Counted from the stretch's first letter, positions 57,401-63,964 are shown. The stretch is DNA of 64,000 bases from Chamaecrista fasciculata (GCA_003254925.1 QANZ01045943.1:81046-145045), one strand, 5' to 3'. Made by a program: numbers and translations. Notes: generated by a model not told the origin, from the letters alone.

Positions 57401-59195
57401 TCCCAAAATGTTTTCCTTGCCCAACAATACGAAATTCCTACTTATACTCCCTGGTACATTCCACACTCAAACCTGCACCGGCATGCCAAAATCCTTATGT
57501 TATTGTGATTTCTTCCTTGTCTGGATTATTGAAGCTTTGTTATTCTTCTTTCTTTCATACACATCTCCCATTTAAATTGGGTTCAGTCTCCACTTTCTAA
57601 CAGGACCAGATCTGTGTTCTTCTTATTTTTCCTCACACAAGTCTTAATTACCTTAAAGGGAATGCAATTGGTACAGAAATTGTTTTAACTGCAAAGGATT
57701 TGAGGTTTGCTTATTTTATTACTTTAATTCTCTTTTGTCTTGTATAAAAATACACCACTGAAATACTGTGCTCAAAAGCTTTATTCTCAGTGAATAGAGT
57801 ATTGAATGCCTTATAGAAGTTCAAACAAGCCTAAAATGTGTGAATCGTTGAATTTCAGAGTTTACATGTAAATTATGTCAGGTTCCCATTACTGTTCACT
57901 TTGACCATGGAACTTCAAGGCAAGATCTTGTAGAAGCTCTTGAGCTGGTATTTATCCTTTTCCTCGCATGTTATTTTACTTTTGGACGCCAAATTATTCT
58001 CAATAGATGATTTAGCAGGAATTGATAGTTAAATTTTGTAATTATTATCTTCACTCTGCACTGAAGTGAAGTTCTTTTTGTGACTGTAAACAATGCCAGG
58101 GTTTCAATTCTGTAATGGTAGATGGTTCACATCTTTCCTTCGATGAAAACTTGGCATATACGAAGTTTATATCAATCTTGGCTCACTCAAAAGATGTGTT
58201 GGTGGAAGCTGAGCTAGGAAGGTTGTCAGGGACAGAAGATGATTTGACTGTTGAAGAATATGAAGCCAGACTAACAGATGTTAATAAGGTTGCTATTCTG
58301 GCAGGAAATTAGTATTTCTTATTTGTGAGATATTGTCAAATTTACAACATCCAGTTTCCTTAATGGCAGGCAAAAAGTTTCATTGATGAAACTGGCATAG
58401 ATGCTTTGGCAGTATGTATTGGAAATGTACATGGAAAGTACCCTGCAAGTGGTCCGAATCTTAGATTTGATTTGCTTAAGGTGATGGTACTTTTTCATAT
58501 GTACTTAACTTCCACAGTGTTTATAATTGTAAGAGAATATGAGAAAAAGTTAAAACCCATCGTTGAAGTTTCCTGCAAAAACTTTCTACCCTGTTCCCAT
58601 AGCATAAGTTTAGTGTTTGAACTTTGAATGAGTTGCGTTCCCTGCTTCTGGTACGTTTGGGGGACTACTCTTGGTGCCTAAAACTAAAATTAATTTCATT
58701 TTAATTACATGGTTTGTCAAATGGGTATTTTAATTTGGTTAATGAGATTTTCTTTTCAACCTTTTATTATCTCAAGCAACTCCGCGGTTTGAGCTTGAAG
58801 AAAGGAGTTTTTCTTGTCCTTCATGGTGCCTCTGGCTTGTCCAAAGAGCTAGTCAAGGTAAATTTTCTTTACTTGTCACATTTCAAACTTTTAAATTTTG
58901 TATAGAAGATTTTGTCCACAAAGATAATAATTATATACATGTGATGTGCATTGAGACCAAGTAAATGTTGCAATGTATGATGCTAACCTCAGTAGTTCTA
59001 TTTGAATCGTGACAGGAATGCATAGATCTTGGTGTTAGAAAGTTCAATGTGAACACTGAGGTGAGAAAGGCATACATGGACTCCCTCAGCACTCCCCAGA
59101 AAGATCTAGTCCATGCTATGCAAAATGCAAAGGAAGCGATGAAAGCCGTGGTTGCAGAGAAGATGCATCTGTTTGGTTCAGCAGGGAAGGCATGA
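24487..59195 (+). CDS. Four-module fusion: two beta-hydroxyacid dehydrogenase-like domains, four-carbon acid sugar kinase and class II aldolase
   Basis: I traced 42 exons with a continuous frame: 4,134 nt, 1,377 residues plus stop. Residues 1-289 and about 326-609 are two 6-phosphogluconate/HIBADH-type dehydrogenase modules. About 656-1095 is an OtnK-type kinase (formerly DUF1537). About 1108-1377 is a class II fructose-bisphosphate-type aldolase. The same order is known in plants from Arabidopsis At1g18270, annotated ketose-bisphosphate aldolase class-II family protein, of nearly equal length. Bacterial homologues of the dehydrogenase and kinase act in threonate/erythronate breakdown, so a role in catabolism of four-carbon sugar acids is likely but inferred. 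No obvious transit peptide is seen; cytosol is the simplest guess. All introns are GT-AG except intron 29, which is GC-AG. Coding sequence fills only about 12% of the locus. The rest is intron, much of it transposon. Exon lists are given in the module entries. Confidence 0.93.
24589..25022 (+). other. Intron 1, proximal part
   Basis: AT-rich intron sequence with a CTTCATCTTCATCTTCATC microsatellite near 24657 and A/T runs. No other signal seen. Confidence 0.5.
25032..25446. mobile_element. Foldback MITE, Mutator-like, in intron 1
   Basis: The two arms (about 80 bp each) are near-perfect inverted copies: left GGATAAATTACATTTTG, right CAAAGTGTAATTTACCC. The 9-bp direct repeat TATATTTTA flanks it at 25023-25031 and 25447-25455. 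A 9-bp target duplication with long inverted arms fits a Mutator-like foldback element. No coding capacity. Confidence 0.85.
25456..26193 (+). other. Intron 1, middle part
   Basis: AT-rich sequence without recognised coding or element ends. The minus-strand open frame at 25892-26167 shows no family features. Confidence 0.4.
26203..26534. mobile_element. Foldback MITE family 2, copy A, intron 1
   Basis: Inverted arms start GATCAAAGTGCAAATTTGGT and end CACTTTGATC. The 9-bp repeat TAAATTATT lies on both sides (26194-26202 and 26535-26543). The interior is a run of AATTTGGTCCCATATC-like units. Related copies lie at 37762-38197 and 55770-56107. It ends about 160 bp before the exon 2 acceptor. Confidence 0.85.
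26769..27688 (+). other. Intron 2
   Basis: About 0.9 kb of AT-rich intron, GT...AG. No repeat or gene recognised. The minus-strand frame at 27088-27285 has no family features. Confidence 0.5.
28223..28299 (+). mobile_element. RTE-type LINE 3' tail at the exon 5 acceptor
   Basis: The text GTTGGCGTCAGTTTATCCAT, then GGGAAAAGATTTTGATTGTT and a short TTG repeat, is the 3' end also seen in reverse at 56175-56240. The 20-bp repeat GTTTGTGCTRTAGAAATTCA flanks it (28203-28222 and 28300-28319, one mismatch), a typical LINE target duplication. The repeat covers the acceptor AG and the first bases of exon 5. Confidence 0.85.
28801..29316 (-). pseudogene. Copia RNase H region (fossil)
   Basis: The open segment has [20 protein letters not shown], then [20 protein letters not shown], and ends with [12 protein letters not shown] and LGDIFSKAL. 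These are the Copia RNase H and C-terminal blocks. It belongs to the element at 28547-30194. Confidence 0.9.
29317..30042 (-). other. Internal remnant and leader of the intron 6 Copia element
   Basis: A minus-strand frame near 29848-29546 reads through a leader-like region. No gag or integrase is recognised. The stretch ends at the primer site next to the right LTR. Confidence 0.5.
30716..31533 (+). other. Intron 8, with an unclassified less AT-rich insert at about 30780-31240
   Basis: The middle of this intron is more GC-rich than its edges and holds an 83-codon plus-strand frame (30793-31044) with no family features. It may be an old retroelement piece, but no LTRs, primer site or domains were found. 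Confidence 0.4.
31613..32338 (+). other. Intron 9
   Basis: AT-rich intron, GT...AG. Nothing else seen. Confidence 0.5.
32884..34272 (+). other. Intron 12
   Basis: AT-rich intron of 1.4 kb. It contains an AAAGAAAAGAAAAG purine tract near 33056, an AATAATAATAATAATAAG microsatellite near 33149, and a LINE tail (separate entry). Confidence 0.6.
33585..33648 (+). mobile_element. Short RTE-type LINE 3' tail, intron 12
   Basis: ATGGATCAACGTCAGGTGTT, then ATATAGCCGACCCCACCTAG and GGGATAAGGCTTTGGTGG, matches the 3' end of the LINE at 56175-57133 in reverse complement. It is heavily 5'-truncated. Confidence 0.75.
34349..34908 (+). other. Intron 13
   Basis: AT-rich intron with a tandem 15-mer (CATGGTACTAGCCCA, twice near 34490-34520). 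Nothing else seen. Confidence 0.5.
35145..35970 (+). other. Intron 15
   Basis: AT-rich intron of 0.8 kb without recognised elements. The minus-strand frame at 35512-35724 has no family features. Confidence 0.5.
36978..37283. mobile_element. Foldback MITE family 3, intron 19
   Basis: Inverted ends GACCAAAGTCTTATTTTGGT and ACCAAAATAGGACTTTGGCC. The left arm contains four diverged repeats of TTTTGGTCCCTCAAGTTT (36994-37130). No clear target duplication was found. Confidence 0.65.
37762..38197. mobile_element. Foldback MITE family 2, copy B, intron 21
   Basis: Starts GGTCAAAGTGTACTTTTGGT and ends CAGTTTGACC. The centre is a strong palindrome at about 38010-38055 (GCAAAAGGATCAACTAGCGG and its complement). 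It has the same unit text as copies A and C. A matching 9-bp flank was not found. Confidence 0.75.
38198..38654 (+). other. Intron 21, distal part
   Basis: AT-rich. Contains ATACATTCATATACACACAT-like repeats near 38215-38290. No gene seen. Confidence 0.4.
38745..39345. mobile_element. Probable non-autonomous DNA transposon with dense TAAGATCG motifs, intron 22
   Basis: The left end (38750-38900) carries at least eight copies of AAGATCG or GTAAGATC in both orientations. The right end (39270-39330) has TAGGATCTTACGATTATCGA, in inverted relation. Between them is AT-rich filler. Many short subterminal repeats at both ends resemble hAT-type non-autonomous elements. Exact ends and target duplication are not resolved. 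Confidence 0.5.
39346..39824 (+). other. Intron 22, distal part
   Basis: AT-rich intron; nothing recognised. Confidence 0.4.
40711..40887 (-). mobile_element. 5'-truncated RTE-type LINE, intron 24
   Basis: On the minus strand it ends with the TTG-rich tail (AACAACAACAATCAAAGCCC at the left on the plus strand), preceded by GTGGGGTCGGCTATGTGGAT. The 16-bp repeat TGAAGGCATTGTAKTA flanks it (40695-40710 and 40888-40903, one mismatch). Same family as 56175-57133. Confidence 0.85.
41026..45083 (-). mobile_element. Copia retrotransposon in intron 24, recent, lightly broken, without gag
   Basis: Two 154-bp LTRs (41026-41179 and 44930-45083) start TGTGAACGTGAG and end CACTAACA or close. They differ at three positions by my count. 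The 5-bp repeat AAATC flanks the element (41021-41025 and 45084-45088). The tRNA-iMet primer site abuts the right LTR, and CTCCCCCTCAAGCTGGAG, the polypurine tract in reverse, abuts the left. About 2% LTR difference suggests well under or near one million years. The coding region is broken about once. No capsid or nucleocapsid coding is seen. Confidence 0.92.
41187..44629 (-). pseudogene. Copia polyprotein of the intron 24 element: protease, integrase, RT, RNase H (fossil)
   Basis: Two long overlapping open segments (44236-42233 and 42437-41187) carry, in order, pre-integrase [16 protein letters not shown] with CESCQLGK, integrase [20 protein letters not shown] with [10 protein letters not shown], and RNase H with [18 protein letters not shown]. 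The protease region lies at the start. The layout is that of Ty1/Copia pol. It is closely related to the element at 50459-54551. Confidence 0.92.
45089..46310 (-). mobile_element. Ty3/gypsy fragment: integrase C-terminus and pol end (fossil)
   Basis: Minus-strand text at 46267-46010 reads [20 protein letters not shown], a typical gypsy integrase C-terminal block. 45827-45630 carries [20 protein letters not shown], the usual end of Reina/Del-like polyproteins. 45089-45540 may be its 3' flank. The Copia element 41026-45083 inserted at its edge. Heavily broken. Confidence 0.7.
46330..46740 (+). repeat. Possible LTR remnant with a TATA box, intron 24
   Basis: A TATATAAATAGG box at about 46383 is followed by a palindromic segment TGTAATTTTTGGACAAAAAA and TTACAAATAG, like those in the LTR at 61950-62389. 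Ends are not defined. It could be a Tnt1-like LTR piece. Confidence 0.35.
47789..47870 (+). other. GC-AG intron 29
   Basis: Exon 29 ends ATAAAG and the intron starts GCAAAA and ends AACAG. The frame and the family alignment ([15 protein letters not shown]) require this junction; reading through meets a stop. GC-AG introns are about 1% of plant introns. Confidence 0.85.
48736..49173 (+). other. Intron 33
   Basis: AT-rich intron, GT...AG; nothing else seen. Confidence 0.5.
50646..54089 (-). CDS. Copia polyprotein (protease, integrase, RT, RNase H), 1,147 codons
   Basis: After an Arg/Pro-rich start and a short hydrophobic stretch, the protease motif [13 protein letters not shown] appears (near residue 115). 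It is followed by the pre-integrase [13 protein letters not shown] with CESCQLGKH, integrase [20 protein letters not shown] and later [11 protein letters not shown] with [10 protein letters not shown], and RNase H with [18 protein letters not shown]. The order is Ty1/Copia. The normal gag domain with its CCHC knuckle, usually several hundred residues upstream, is absent; the N-terminal part looks like translated leader. It is the same family as the polyprotein at 41187-44629. Confidence 0.93.
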   Translation of the reverse strand: MEHAPHHRAQRLPIVKTHLPPSPSAAARASTRRSTVRRKFHAPARDAVSGTGFRRSRRRRARRRLLVSFLEFVCQYLILVLVSSFLMACSSSVTTSIAHIGNVTACLTHSPDIGPWILDSGASEHISGNKHLFTHISNSSSLPSITIANGCKTIATGIGQAQILPSLFVDSVLYVPESPFNLISVSKLIRSHNCSITFAHNCVSIQDRSTGRMIGIGRESEGLYHLSPVTSPVACPSSSYPSLLHNRLGHPSVSKLRQMDASLSTLSSLPCESCQLGKHTRSSFSGNLNSRSTSPFQLVHSDVWGPSRVPSVFGFQYFVTFIDDYSRCTWLYLMKSRSEVFDIFQSFCAEIKTQFNTSVSILRSDNAKEYLSTPFKTFMTSQGILHQTSCPYTPQQNGIAERKNRHLIETARTLLIHNNVPTKFWSDAVLTACYLINRMPSSTLNNQIPHSLLFPTDPLYHLPPRVFGCVCFVHDLTPGKDKLTAKSIKCIFLGYARLQKGYRCYCPATQRCFTSPDVTFFESTPFFESPVSSSPPVTEVLPVLPEPSLQEPPSPPLQTYHRRPRPDTTGPPSDSQPLSAPLVAPIQPPPESPPIAIHKGIRSTRNPHPVYNFLSYHRLSTPYYAFVSSLDSVSIPKTTDEALAHPGWRQAMLDEMSALHSNGTWDLVSLPPGKSPVGCRWVYAVKVGPDGKVERLKARLVAKGYTQIFGLDYGDTFSPVAKIASVRVFLSIAAIRHWPLYQLDIKNAFLHGELEEEVYMEQPPGFVAQGEYGKVCRLRRSLYGLKQSPRAWFGRFSSVIQDFGMTRSEADHTVFFRHTANGKCIYMVVYVDDIVITGDDDEGIAQLKQHLCNHFQTKDLGKLKYFLGIEVAQSSTGVAISQRKYALDLLEEAGMMNCKPIETPMDPNVRLYPGQGELINNPERYRRLVGKLNYLTITRPDISFAVSVVSQFLQSPCDSHWDAVVRILRYIKGAPGQGLLYENKGNSQIVAFSDADWAGSPDDRRSTSGYCVLIGGNLVSWKSKKQNVVARSSAKAEYRAMALATCELVWLKQLLQEMKFGDIHKMELVCDNQAAMHIASNPVFHERTKHIEIDCHFIREKIQSGCLATRFVNSNDQLADILTKSLRGPQIKYLCGKLRAYDIYAPA
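54159..54289. repeat. 42-bp tandem repeat in the Copia leader
   Basis: Three copies (starting 54159, 54201 and 54243), the last partial, of a unit beginning GGCTGGAATGAAACACAGCC. A related motif also occurs in the older host element at about 55097-55127 and 55145. Confidence 0.9.
54557..55524 (-). other. Leader/internal remnant of the older Copia-type element
   Basis: Non-coding, with short repeats of GCTGGAATGACAACACAGCC type. It ends at the primer-site variant near 55513-55525. Confidence 0.6.
55770..56107. mobile_element. Foldback MITE family 2, copy C, intron 37
   Basis: Ends GGCCGAAGTGCAAATTTG and CAAATTTGCACGTTGACC. The 9-bp repeat TTGTTATTT is exact on both sides (55761-55769 and 56108-56116). 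Same family as copies A and B. Confidence 0.88.
56175..57133 (-). mobile_element. RTE-type LINE, 5'-truncated, intron 37
   Basis: The minus-strand 3' end is a TTG-repeat tail (CAACAACAACAACCAAGCC on the plus strand at 56175). An 11-bp repeat ATCCCTCTTTA flanks it (56164-56174 and 57134-57144). Coding at 56684-56202 shows [31 protein letters not shown] and [10 protein letters not shown], the C-terminal part of plant RTE reverse transcriptases. 57050-56703 carries part of the RT core. The original is several kb, so most is missing. The two open pieces are in different frames, so it is inactive. Confidence 0.9.
57145..57310. repeat. Duplicated segment: MITE arm plus intron flank
   Basis: 57183-57310 repeats 56035-56174 (end of MITE copy C, then TTGTTATTTTGATACAAC and ATATATAAACA... 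to ATCCCTCTTTA) and continues TGGAGATTATAAAGGCA, which is also found just right of the LINE at 57160-57178. A segment of about 150 bp was therefore tandemly duplicated; the LINE lies in the left copy. Confidence 0.75.
57311..57881 (+). other. Intron 37, distal part
   Basis: AT-rich intron leading to the acceptor of exon 38. The plus-strand frame at 57342-57575 has no family features. Confidence 0.5.
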
Positions 59196-59760
59196 TTGCG
59201 CCAATTTACAAGTGAGAATTATTGGTAATTGTCAATTGTAAGATTTTGCTAGCATGTTATCATCAGATTTCACGGGTAAACCTATCTTTTAATCCTTAAA
59301 TTTGCCTCAAAACTATAAACTTATGGCGTAGAACTATAATATTTTAGTTTGATAGCTGATCACATTTAAACTCTTAAGTTAATGTTTTTGTACTCTAATT
59401 TAACTATTTAATTGATTGATTAGCTCTTATCCCACATTTTCATTTTTATTAGTTTTTCAATTTTCAGGGATCAAGCGACAGTGAAACCTATATTCGTTCA
59501 ATGGATTATATATAGTTGTCATTGTGCACTGCCTTGAGATCCTGTGTGTTTCAGTGTTTCATTCTCAGCAAATATTGGCTCTTCAATCAAGAAATAAATA
59601 AATAAATAAATGGAGGAGGGTAGTTTGGGAATAGGATTAAATACTCAGTGTTGTAAAATGTAAATTGTAATATCTGACAGTAGTTTGGGAGTTGTATTTA
59701 TGATTCGTCTACCAATAAATCTATGGTTCTCCATTGTTATAACAGAAACTTGCGTAAATG
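59196..59760 (+). terminator. 3' UTR and probable polyadenylation region of the fusion aldolase gene
   Basis: Downstream of TGA the sequence is AT-rich, with AATAAATAAATAAATAAA at about 59592-59610 and TGTAATAT/TTGTAAAATGTAA boxes near 59653-59675, the usual plant type of far-upstream and near-upstream elements. The exact cleavage site cannot be read. Confidence 0.5.
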
Positions 59761-60860
59761 TTGATTAAGTTACATTAGATTTTGATGTCATTTCCTCAAA
59801 TCATATTCAACATCTTTAGTATTATAATTGTTTCTTCAATATATGTTCTTTCTAAAAAAAATAAAATTGTTTTATGTATTTAAATTCATGATTTAATTAA
59901 TTCGTTGGTCCCTATAGTTCATATCAATTTTTAATCAAGTCCGTGTACTTTCAAGTTTTGTAATTGAGTATTTAAACTTCAATTTTATTTGTAATCAAAA
60001 CATTATAGCCAAATAACATTAATTTTGTAACCAAAAAAATAAATAAATAAATAACAGTAATATTTCGTTTATTGTTAATATGACAAACGAAAATGACGAT
60101 TCAACTCATTAAATATCTAGTTTTTTCTTCATTTTTTTGGCCTAATCATTAAATATCTAGTTGGAATCTCAATTATTAACATTACATTATACGTTTAAAA
60201 TAAAAATAAATTGCATCTTCGCAAGTTTAAGTTTTGGCCAACCCTAAAACACCATCTGTTGGTCCCATATTGCACCCTGCTCTTGTTAAGAGATACGATT
60301 TGTGCGGCCAACATTTTTTTTTCCTTCTTTTTTTTTTTTAATTGAGGTACGTATGAATGATGCTTATTATGTTTTTTATGTTATAATTGTGTCATAAAAT
60401 TCAAACTATGATATATGCTTTATTTTATTGATTTCATAAAGTCAATAGTAATTGTGATTTTGATTGATAACTATAAAGGGATCTTCAATTATAATTTTTT
60501 ATTACCTGTGTGTGTATAAGTAAAGGAAAGAGTTTTATAAGGGAAAGATTGTGAGGGAAAGGAAAAGTAGTTGAGGGATTGTAAAGTAGGTAAAGATTGA
60601 AAGTGTTTGGTACAAAAGATAAGTACTTAACATTACACTTTTTTGTATGGGGAATTCATAAAAGGAAAATGAAATAAGTTGTATAACATAATTCGGTTAC
60701 ACTGTTTGTGGATTTGGTGCAAACCTTTGATGAGTTGCTTTTGAGGGTGGAACATAGTTTTTGTGTTAGGCACTAATATGCCAATTGTAAGAACCAATTT
60801 GGTGATGGAACAACTTTCAAAGAATTGAATCATTGATCTAGGAACCTGCAAAGGCTACAT
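59761..60860. other. AT-rich intergenic DNA
   Basis: No gene seen. 59880-60060 holds text of the type GTCCCTATAGTTCATATCAA common in plant MITE-like repeats, without definable ends. Confidence 0.4.
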
Positions 60861-61940
60861 ATCTTTAAACTTGGGAAAAAAAAAAAGAAACAAATACAAG
60901 ATGCGAAGAATAAGTGCTATGAAAAGTTAATGGGCGTAAGTAACACAGACCAAAATGTAATTCAAGATGATGATTTACATATGCCAAGAGCTAAGACAAT
61001 GAAGATCCAACAAGCCATCCAAAGTTTAATGAAACAAGTTCATGAAGATAAAGCTGATTTGAAGGAATTGTGTAGCGGATTTTAATTTGAATTAAAATGT
61101 CAATTTTTTTCTTTAACAATCTTCATTGATGAAGAAAATAACACAAAGGATATATAACAGGAAGACAAGTAAAGCAAAAAATTAACAATGAAAACCTAGC
61201 CTTATGCTCCACATATCAGATTACATTAGATAATAGAAGTATAGAAGAAGAAAAGAAAATCTTAGGCAACGCACCTAAAAAAGAAAAAGAGATCTAGATC
61301 TCCCATACTAAAATATACATCATAGACAGATCTACAAAACTCTAAAAAACAAAAAACTTGGAAGATTTGAAGGAGAGGCAACACACCCCTCATCCCTCCC
61401 TGAGAGATCCATCTTATTAATCCATTTTCTTATGTACTATGGAGCTCCAAATATAGATCTGAGATGTATATTAACAAAAGAAAATCTCTTCCTACTGAAA
61501 GGGAGAAAACACTCTCCTAGTGAGAGAAAACACTCCCTTCATTCAAAATCTCACATCATCTCACTCTATCAGAATAATTGACCTCTCTTCATTCTCAACT
61601 TTTCTGATCTTCACTTTTCTCAGAGAACACTCTAGTCCTCCCCCAAATAATTTGTGTGGTATCTCCTCGTCGCTTATACAACGCCTTTCCATTGCTTGTA
61701 TAGCATCTCCTCGTCACCAACACAATATCTCCTCATCACTTACATGACATCTCCTCGTCGCTAGCATCGGTATCTCTTCACATGCATGACATCTCTTCTT
61801 GCTTGTGTACCATCTCCCCGTTGCCAACGTAACATCTCATCGGTTGCACCCTTGTGTCTCCTCATCACACCCTCACCGTCATCTTCTCATCACATTCTCC
61901 TTCCTCTCCCTTCTTCCTCCCTAGGCTGAAACATGGCTCT
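60861..61940. other. Retroelement-like debris with an imperfect CATCTCCTCGTC repeat
   Basis: Near 60970-61084 a plus-strand reading MPRAKTMKIQQAIQSLMKQV resembles the end of a gypsy polyprotein, weakly. 61655-61895 is a C-rich series of CATCTCCTCRTCRC units spaced about 28-30 bp. The stretch ends at a tRNA-iMet primer site in reverse (GGCTCTGATACCAC, 61935-61948), so it is probably the leader of a minus-strand Copia-type element. Confidence 0.45.
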
Positions 61941-61949
61941 GATACCACT

Positions 61950-62389
61950 TGTAGGGCCTCGACACCCACCTCATGTACTAAATAAAGGGAAGAGGAAAAG
62001 AGAATCACACACAAGAAATTTAACGTTGTTCGTTGCCTCAAGATCTACTCCATGGTCCCTTTGGGACAACTTCACTATAATTGTAATTTTTGCACAGACA
62101 AAATTACAAACCCTCATTAGTACAATTTTTGACCGGAGAAAATTGTAAACCCTCTCTCACAACTATAATTTTTGAACGAAAAAATTATAAACCCTCTCCC
62201 AAACATAATTTTTGCATGGAAAAATTATAAACCCTCCCCAGAAGGTGAAAGCCCCCTCCCATTTATGGGACTTCACCACTCTCACAAAACTACATTTTGG
62301 TGAAACATATTAACCTTATAAATATTTTGATTTTGAATGAAAAAAGCCCAACAACTTGAGTTTCCCTTGTATTGAAACAATTTCTCACA
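61950..62389 (-). repeat. Tnt1-like Copia LTR remnant
   Basis: It abuts the primer site and starts TGTAGGGCCTCGACACC on the plus strand. A likely far end is TTTCTCACA at 62389. It contains four palindromic repeats (62079-62235). Only one LTR is seen in the window. Confidence 0.5.
62079..62235. repeat. Four tandem imperfect palindromes
   Basis: Each unit of about 38 bp reads ATAATTTTTG-NNNN-AAAAATTATAAACCCTC or a variant, so each can fold back on itself. They lie in the presumed U3 region of the LTR. Confidence 0.8.
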
Positions 62390-63331
62390 TTCTTTCCTCT
62401 GAAACAAAATTCTTGGAGTTTTCTGGGTTAGGATTACAAAATGTGAGGGTTATGATGAAATCTTGCTTAGGTTGTGTTTGATGTTTGATTTATGAGTTAT
62501 TTTGGTTGTAAATGTGTTTGGTTATCATGGATTTCACCATGCATGTTGGTTTTGGTTAGGATTTGTAATAGGAATTAGAGTAATGATTTTGTTGGTACTT
62601 GATGAAAGACTTGTTCATGGGCTGGGCTTGGGCTACCCAAGCCCAAACCCATGGGCTTTTATGTAAATGGGATTGGATAAAATTATACCCATTAATGGGT
62701 CAAGTATATACTCAAGTATATGAATTGAGAAGCAAATAGTAGGTTATTTTGAGTACTACTGTTTTAAGAGATGATAATTTAAATTCAAGACTCTCACATA
62801 TTAAATATTTTGTTCTGTAATTATACTACTTTAAAAAATACTTATGTACTTTGGTTGTAATCTGATGCGACACCCGTCGTAAGGTGTCAGACAGTCAAAT
62901 TTAATTATACTCGAGCCTTGCATGTATAACTATATTTATTAAAATATAGTATAGATGCTAAACCAAGGTCGGATCTCTCGCGGAACTCAATGTGATGAGG
63001 CTAAGAGAATTGTGACGAAGGTTGTAACTTCTGTTCTTGAGGGTTGTCACGATTTATAATAATAAGATAATATAAGAGTCAAAACAATACTAGAGAGAAA
63101 ACCCTAGAGATAGACTATCATAGTTCGTTCATCATAGAGAAGAGATAATTGATATGCATTTACTTAACCAAGTTAGACTATGTATTTAAAGTTTAAACAC
63201 AACCAATCAAACAATGGAGGAAGAACATAAGATTAGGATAGGTAACTCAACCAAACTAGGTTATGAGCAATTCTAGGGTCCTAAACTACGCGGAAACCGT
63301 GTAAGTGGGTAGAAGGCATCGCGAAATATCT
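62390..63331. other. Intergenic DNA with palindromes
   Basis: No gene seen. 62618-62660 contains the palindrome GGGCTTGGGCTACCCAAGCCC split by few bases. 62878-62897 is the hairpin GACACCCGTCGTAAGGTGTC. The latter could be the start of an LTR, but this was not confirmed. Confidence 0.4.
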
Positions 63332-63964
63332 TCAGGGTGACCTGAAGGTTTCATGGCGGATTTTTACGAAGTATCCGCCTATCCTTCGCTCGGCAGAGAT
63401 CCTTTGTCCACATCGGTTGCCACCCTTGTTCTTGAAGAGTGTGGCTCGGATAGGGTTTTGCACCACCTTCCTATTTTTAAGGTTTTTAAGTTTTATGCGT
63501 GGCCGATATCTAGTTTTCTTATTTATCCTAAACCGACGTGTTTTATGATGTTTAGTCCTATAATAGTAGTCTCCCATGATAAGACGATAAAGTGCATATT
63601 TGTTTGCGAGCGTACCTTTTTGTGTGATCCCTGCGTCATCAACGAATGATCCATTGGGCTGATCCATGTCTTTGATAGTTATTCCTTTACACTTCGGATC
63701 GAGCACCTTGTCTATGCCTATGAAGTCCACATAAATCCTTTCGGTTGCGTTCTTGCACACGACATCTACATTATGGAGCCATTCTTCAATACTTAGGCAT
63801 TCAGTACATATGCCTAAGCTTTTGCATGAACACATGGAGGCTGGAGTCCTAGGCTTGTAACTGTCTACAAGTAGGCAATCGAAGTCTGCTGCTCCTATCT
63901 CCTTGTTTGCAAAACTAGAAACACTAAAGCACGGGGCTATAGATGGGTTATTTTGGTGGCGCAT
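63332..63964 (-). CDS. Unrecognised ORF, 210 codons
   Basis: The frame begins MRHQNNPSIAPCFSVSS near the window edge and ends ETFRSP. It has a cysteine cluster CSCKSLGICTEC (C-x-C-x6-C-x2-C) near residues 43-54 and a strongly basic second half (RRFRINKKTRYRPRIKLKNL). I do not recognise the family. No intron signals or neighbouring gene parts support it as a host gene. It may be a fragment of a repeat. An overlapping plus-strand frame (63353-63649) is weaker. Confidence 0.25.
   Translation of the reverse strand: MRHQNNPSIAPCFSVSSFANKEIGAADFDCLLVDSYKPRTPASMCSCKSLGICTECLSIEEWLHNVDVVCKNATERIYVDFIGIDKVLDPKCKGITIKDMDQPNGSFVDDAGITQKGTLANKYALYRLIMGDYYYRTKHHKTRRFRINKKTRYRPRIKLKNLKNRKVVQNPIRATLFKNKGGNRCGQRISAERRIGGYFVKIRHETFRSP

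Larger units (their letters stand above)
49602..59195 (+). other. Aldolase module of the fusion protein: class II, zinc-dependent (residues 1108-1377)
   Basis: Exons: 49602-49712, 49977-50051, 57882-57947, 58100-58288, 58370-58480, 58777-58857, 59016-59195. The start [15 protein letters not shown] is the family N-terminal signature. HFDHG places the catalytic Asp at 1177 and the first zinc His at 1178. VEAELG gives the conserved Glu, GNVHGKY the zinc His 1275, and VLHGASGL the zinc His 1307. NVNTE (1329-1333) matches the phosphate/substrate loop. All metal ligands are present, so a working aldolase is expected. It would cleave a ketose or keto-acid phosphate to a triose phosphate. The reading frame ends GSAGKA with TGA at 59193-59195. 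Its second intron spans 7.8 kb and holds nested Copia elements, a MITE and a LINE. Confidence 0.92.

Noticed and set aside
61655-61895. Series of CATCTCCTCGTC units as a CRISPR-like array
   Set aside because: Units are short, diverged and without regular unique spacers; this is a eukaryotic imperfect tandem repeat.
62940-63050. Hammerhead-ribozyme-like text (GATGAGGC ... GACGAAGG) as in retrozymes
   Set aside because: The core does not match: the CTGATGA and CGAAA boxes are both altered, and no stem III pairs with a cleavage triplet in the right place.
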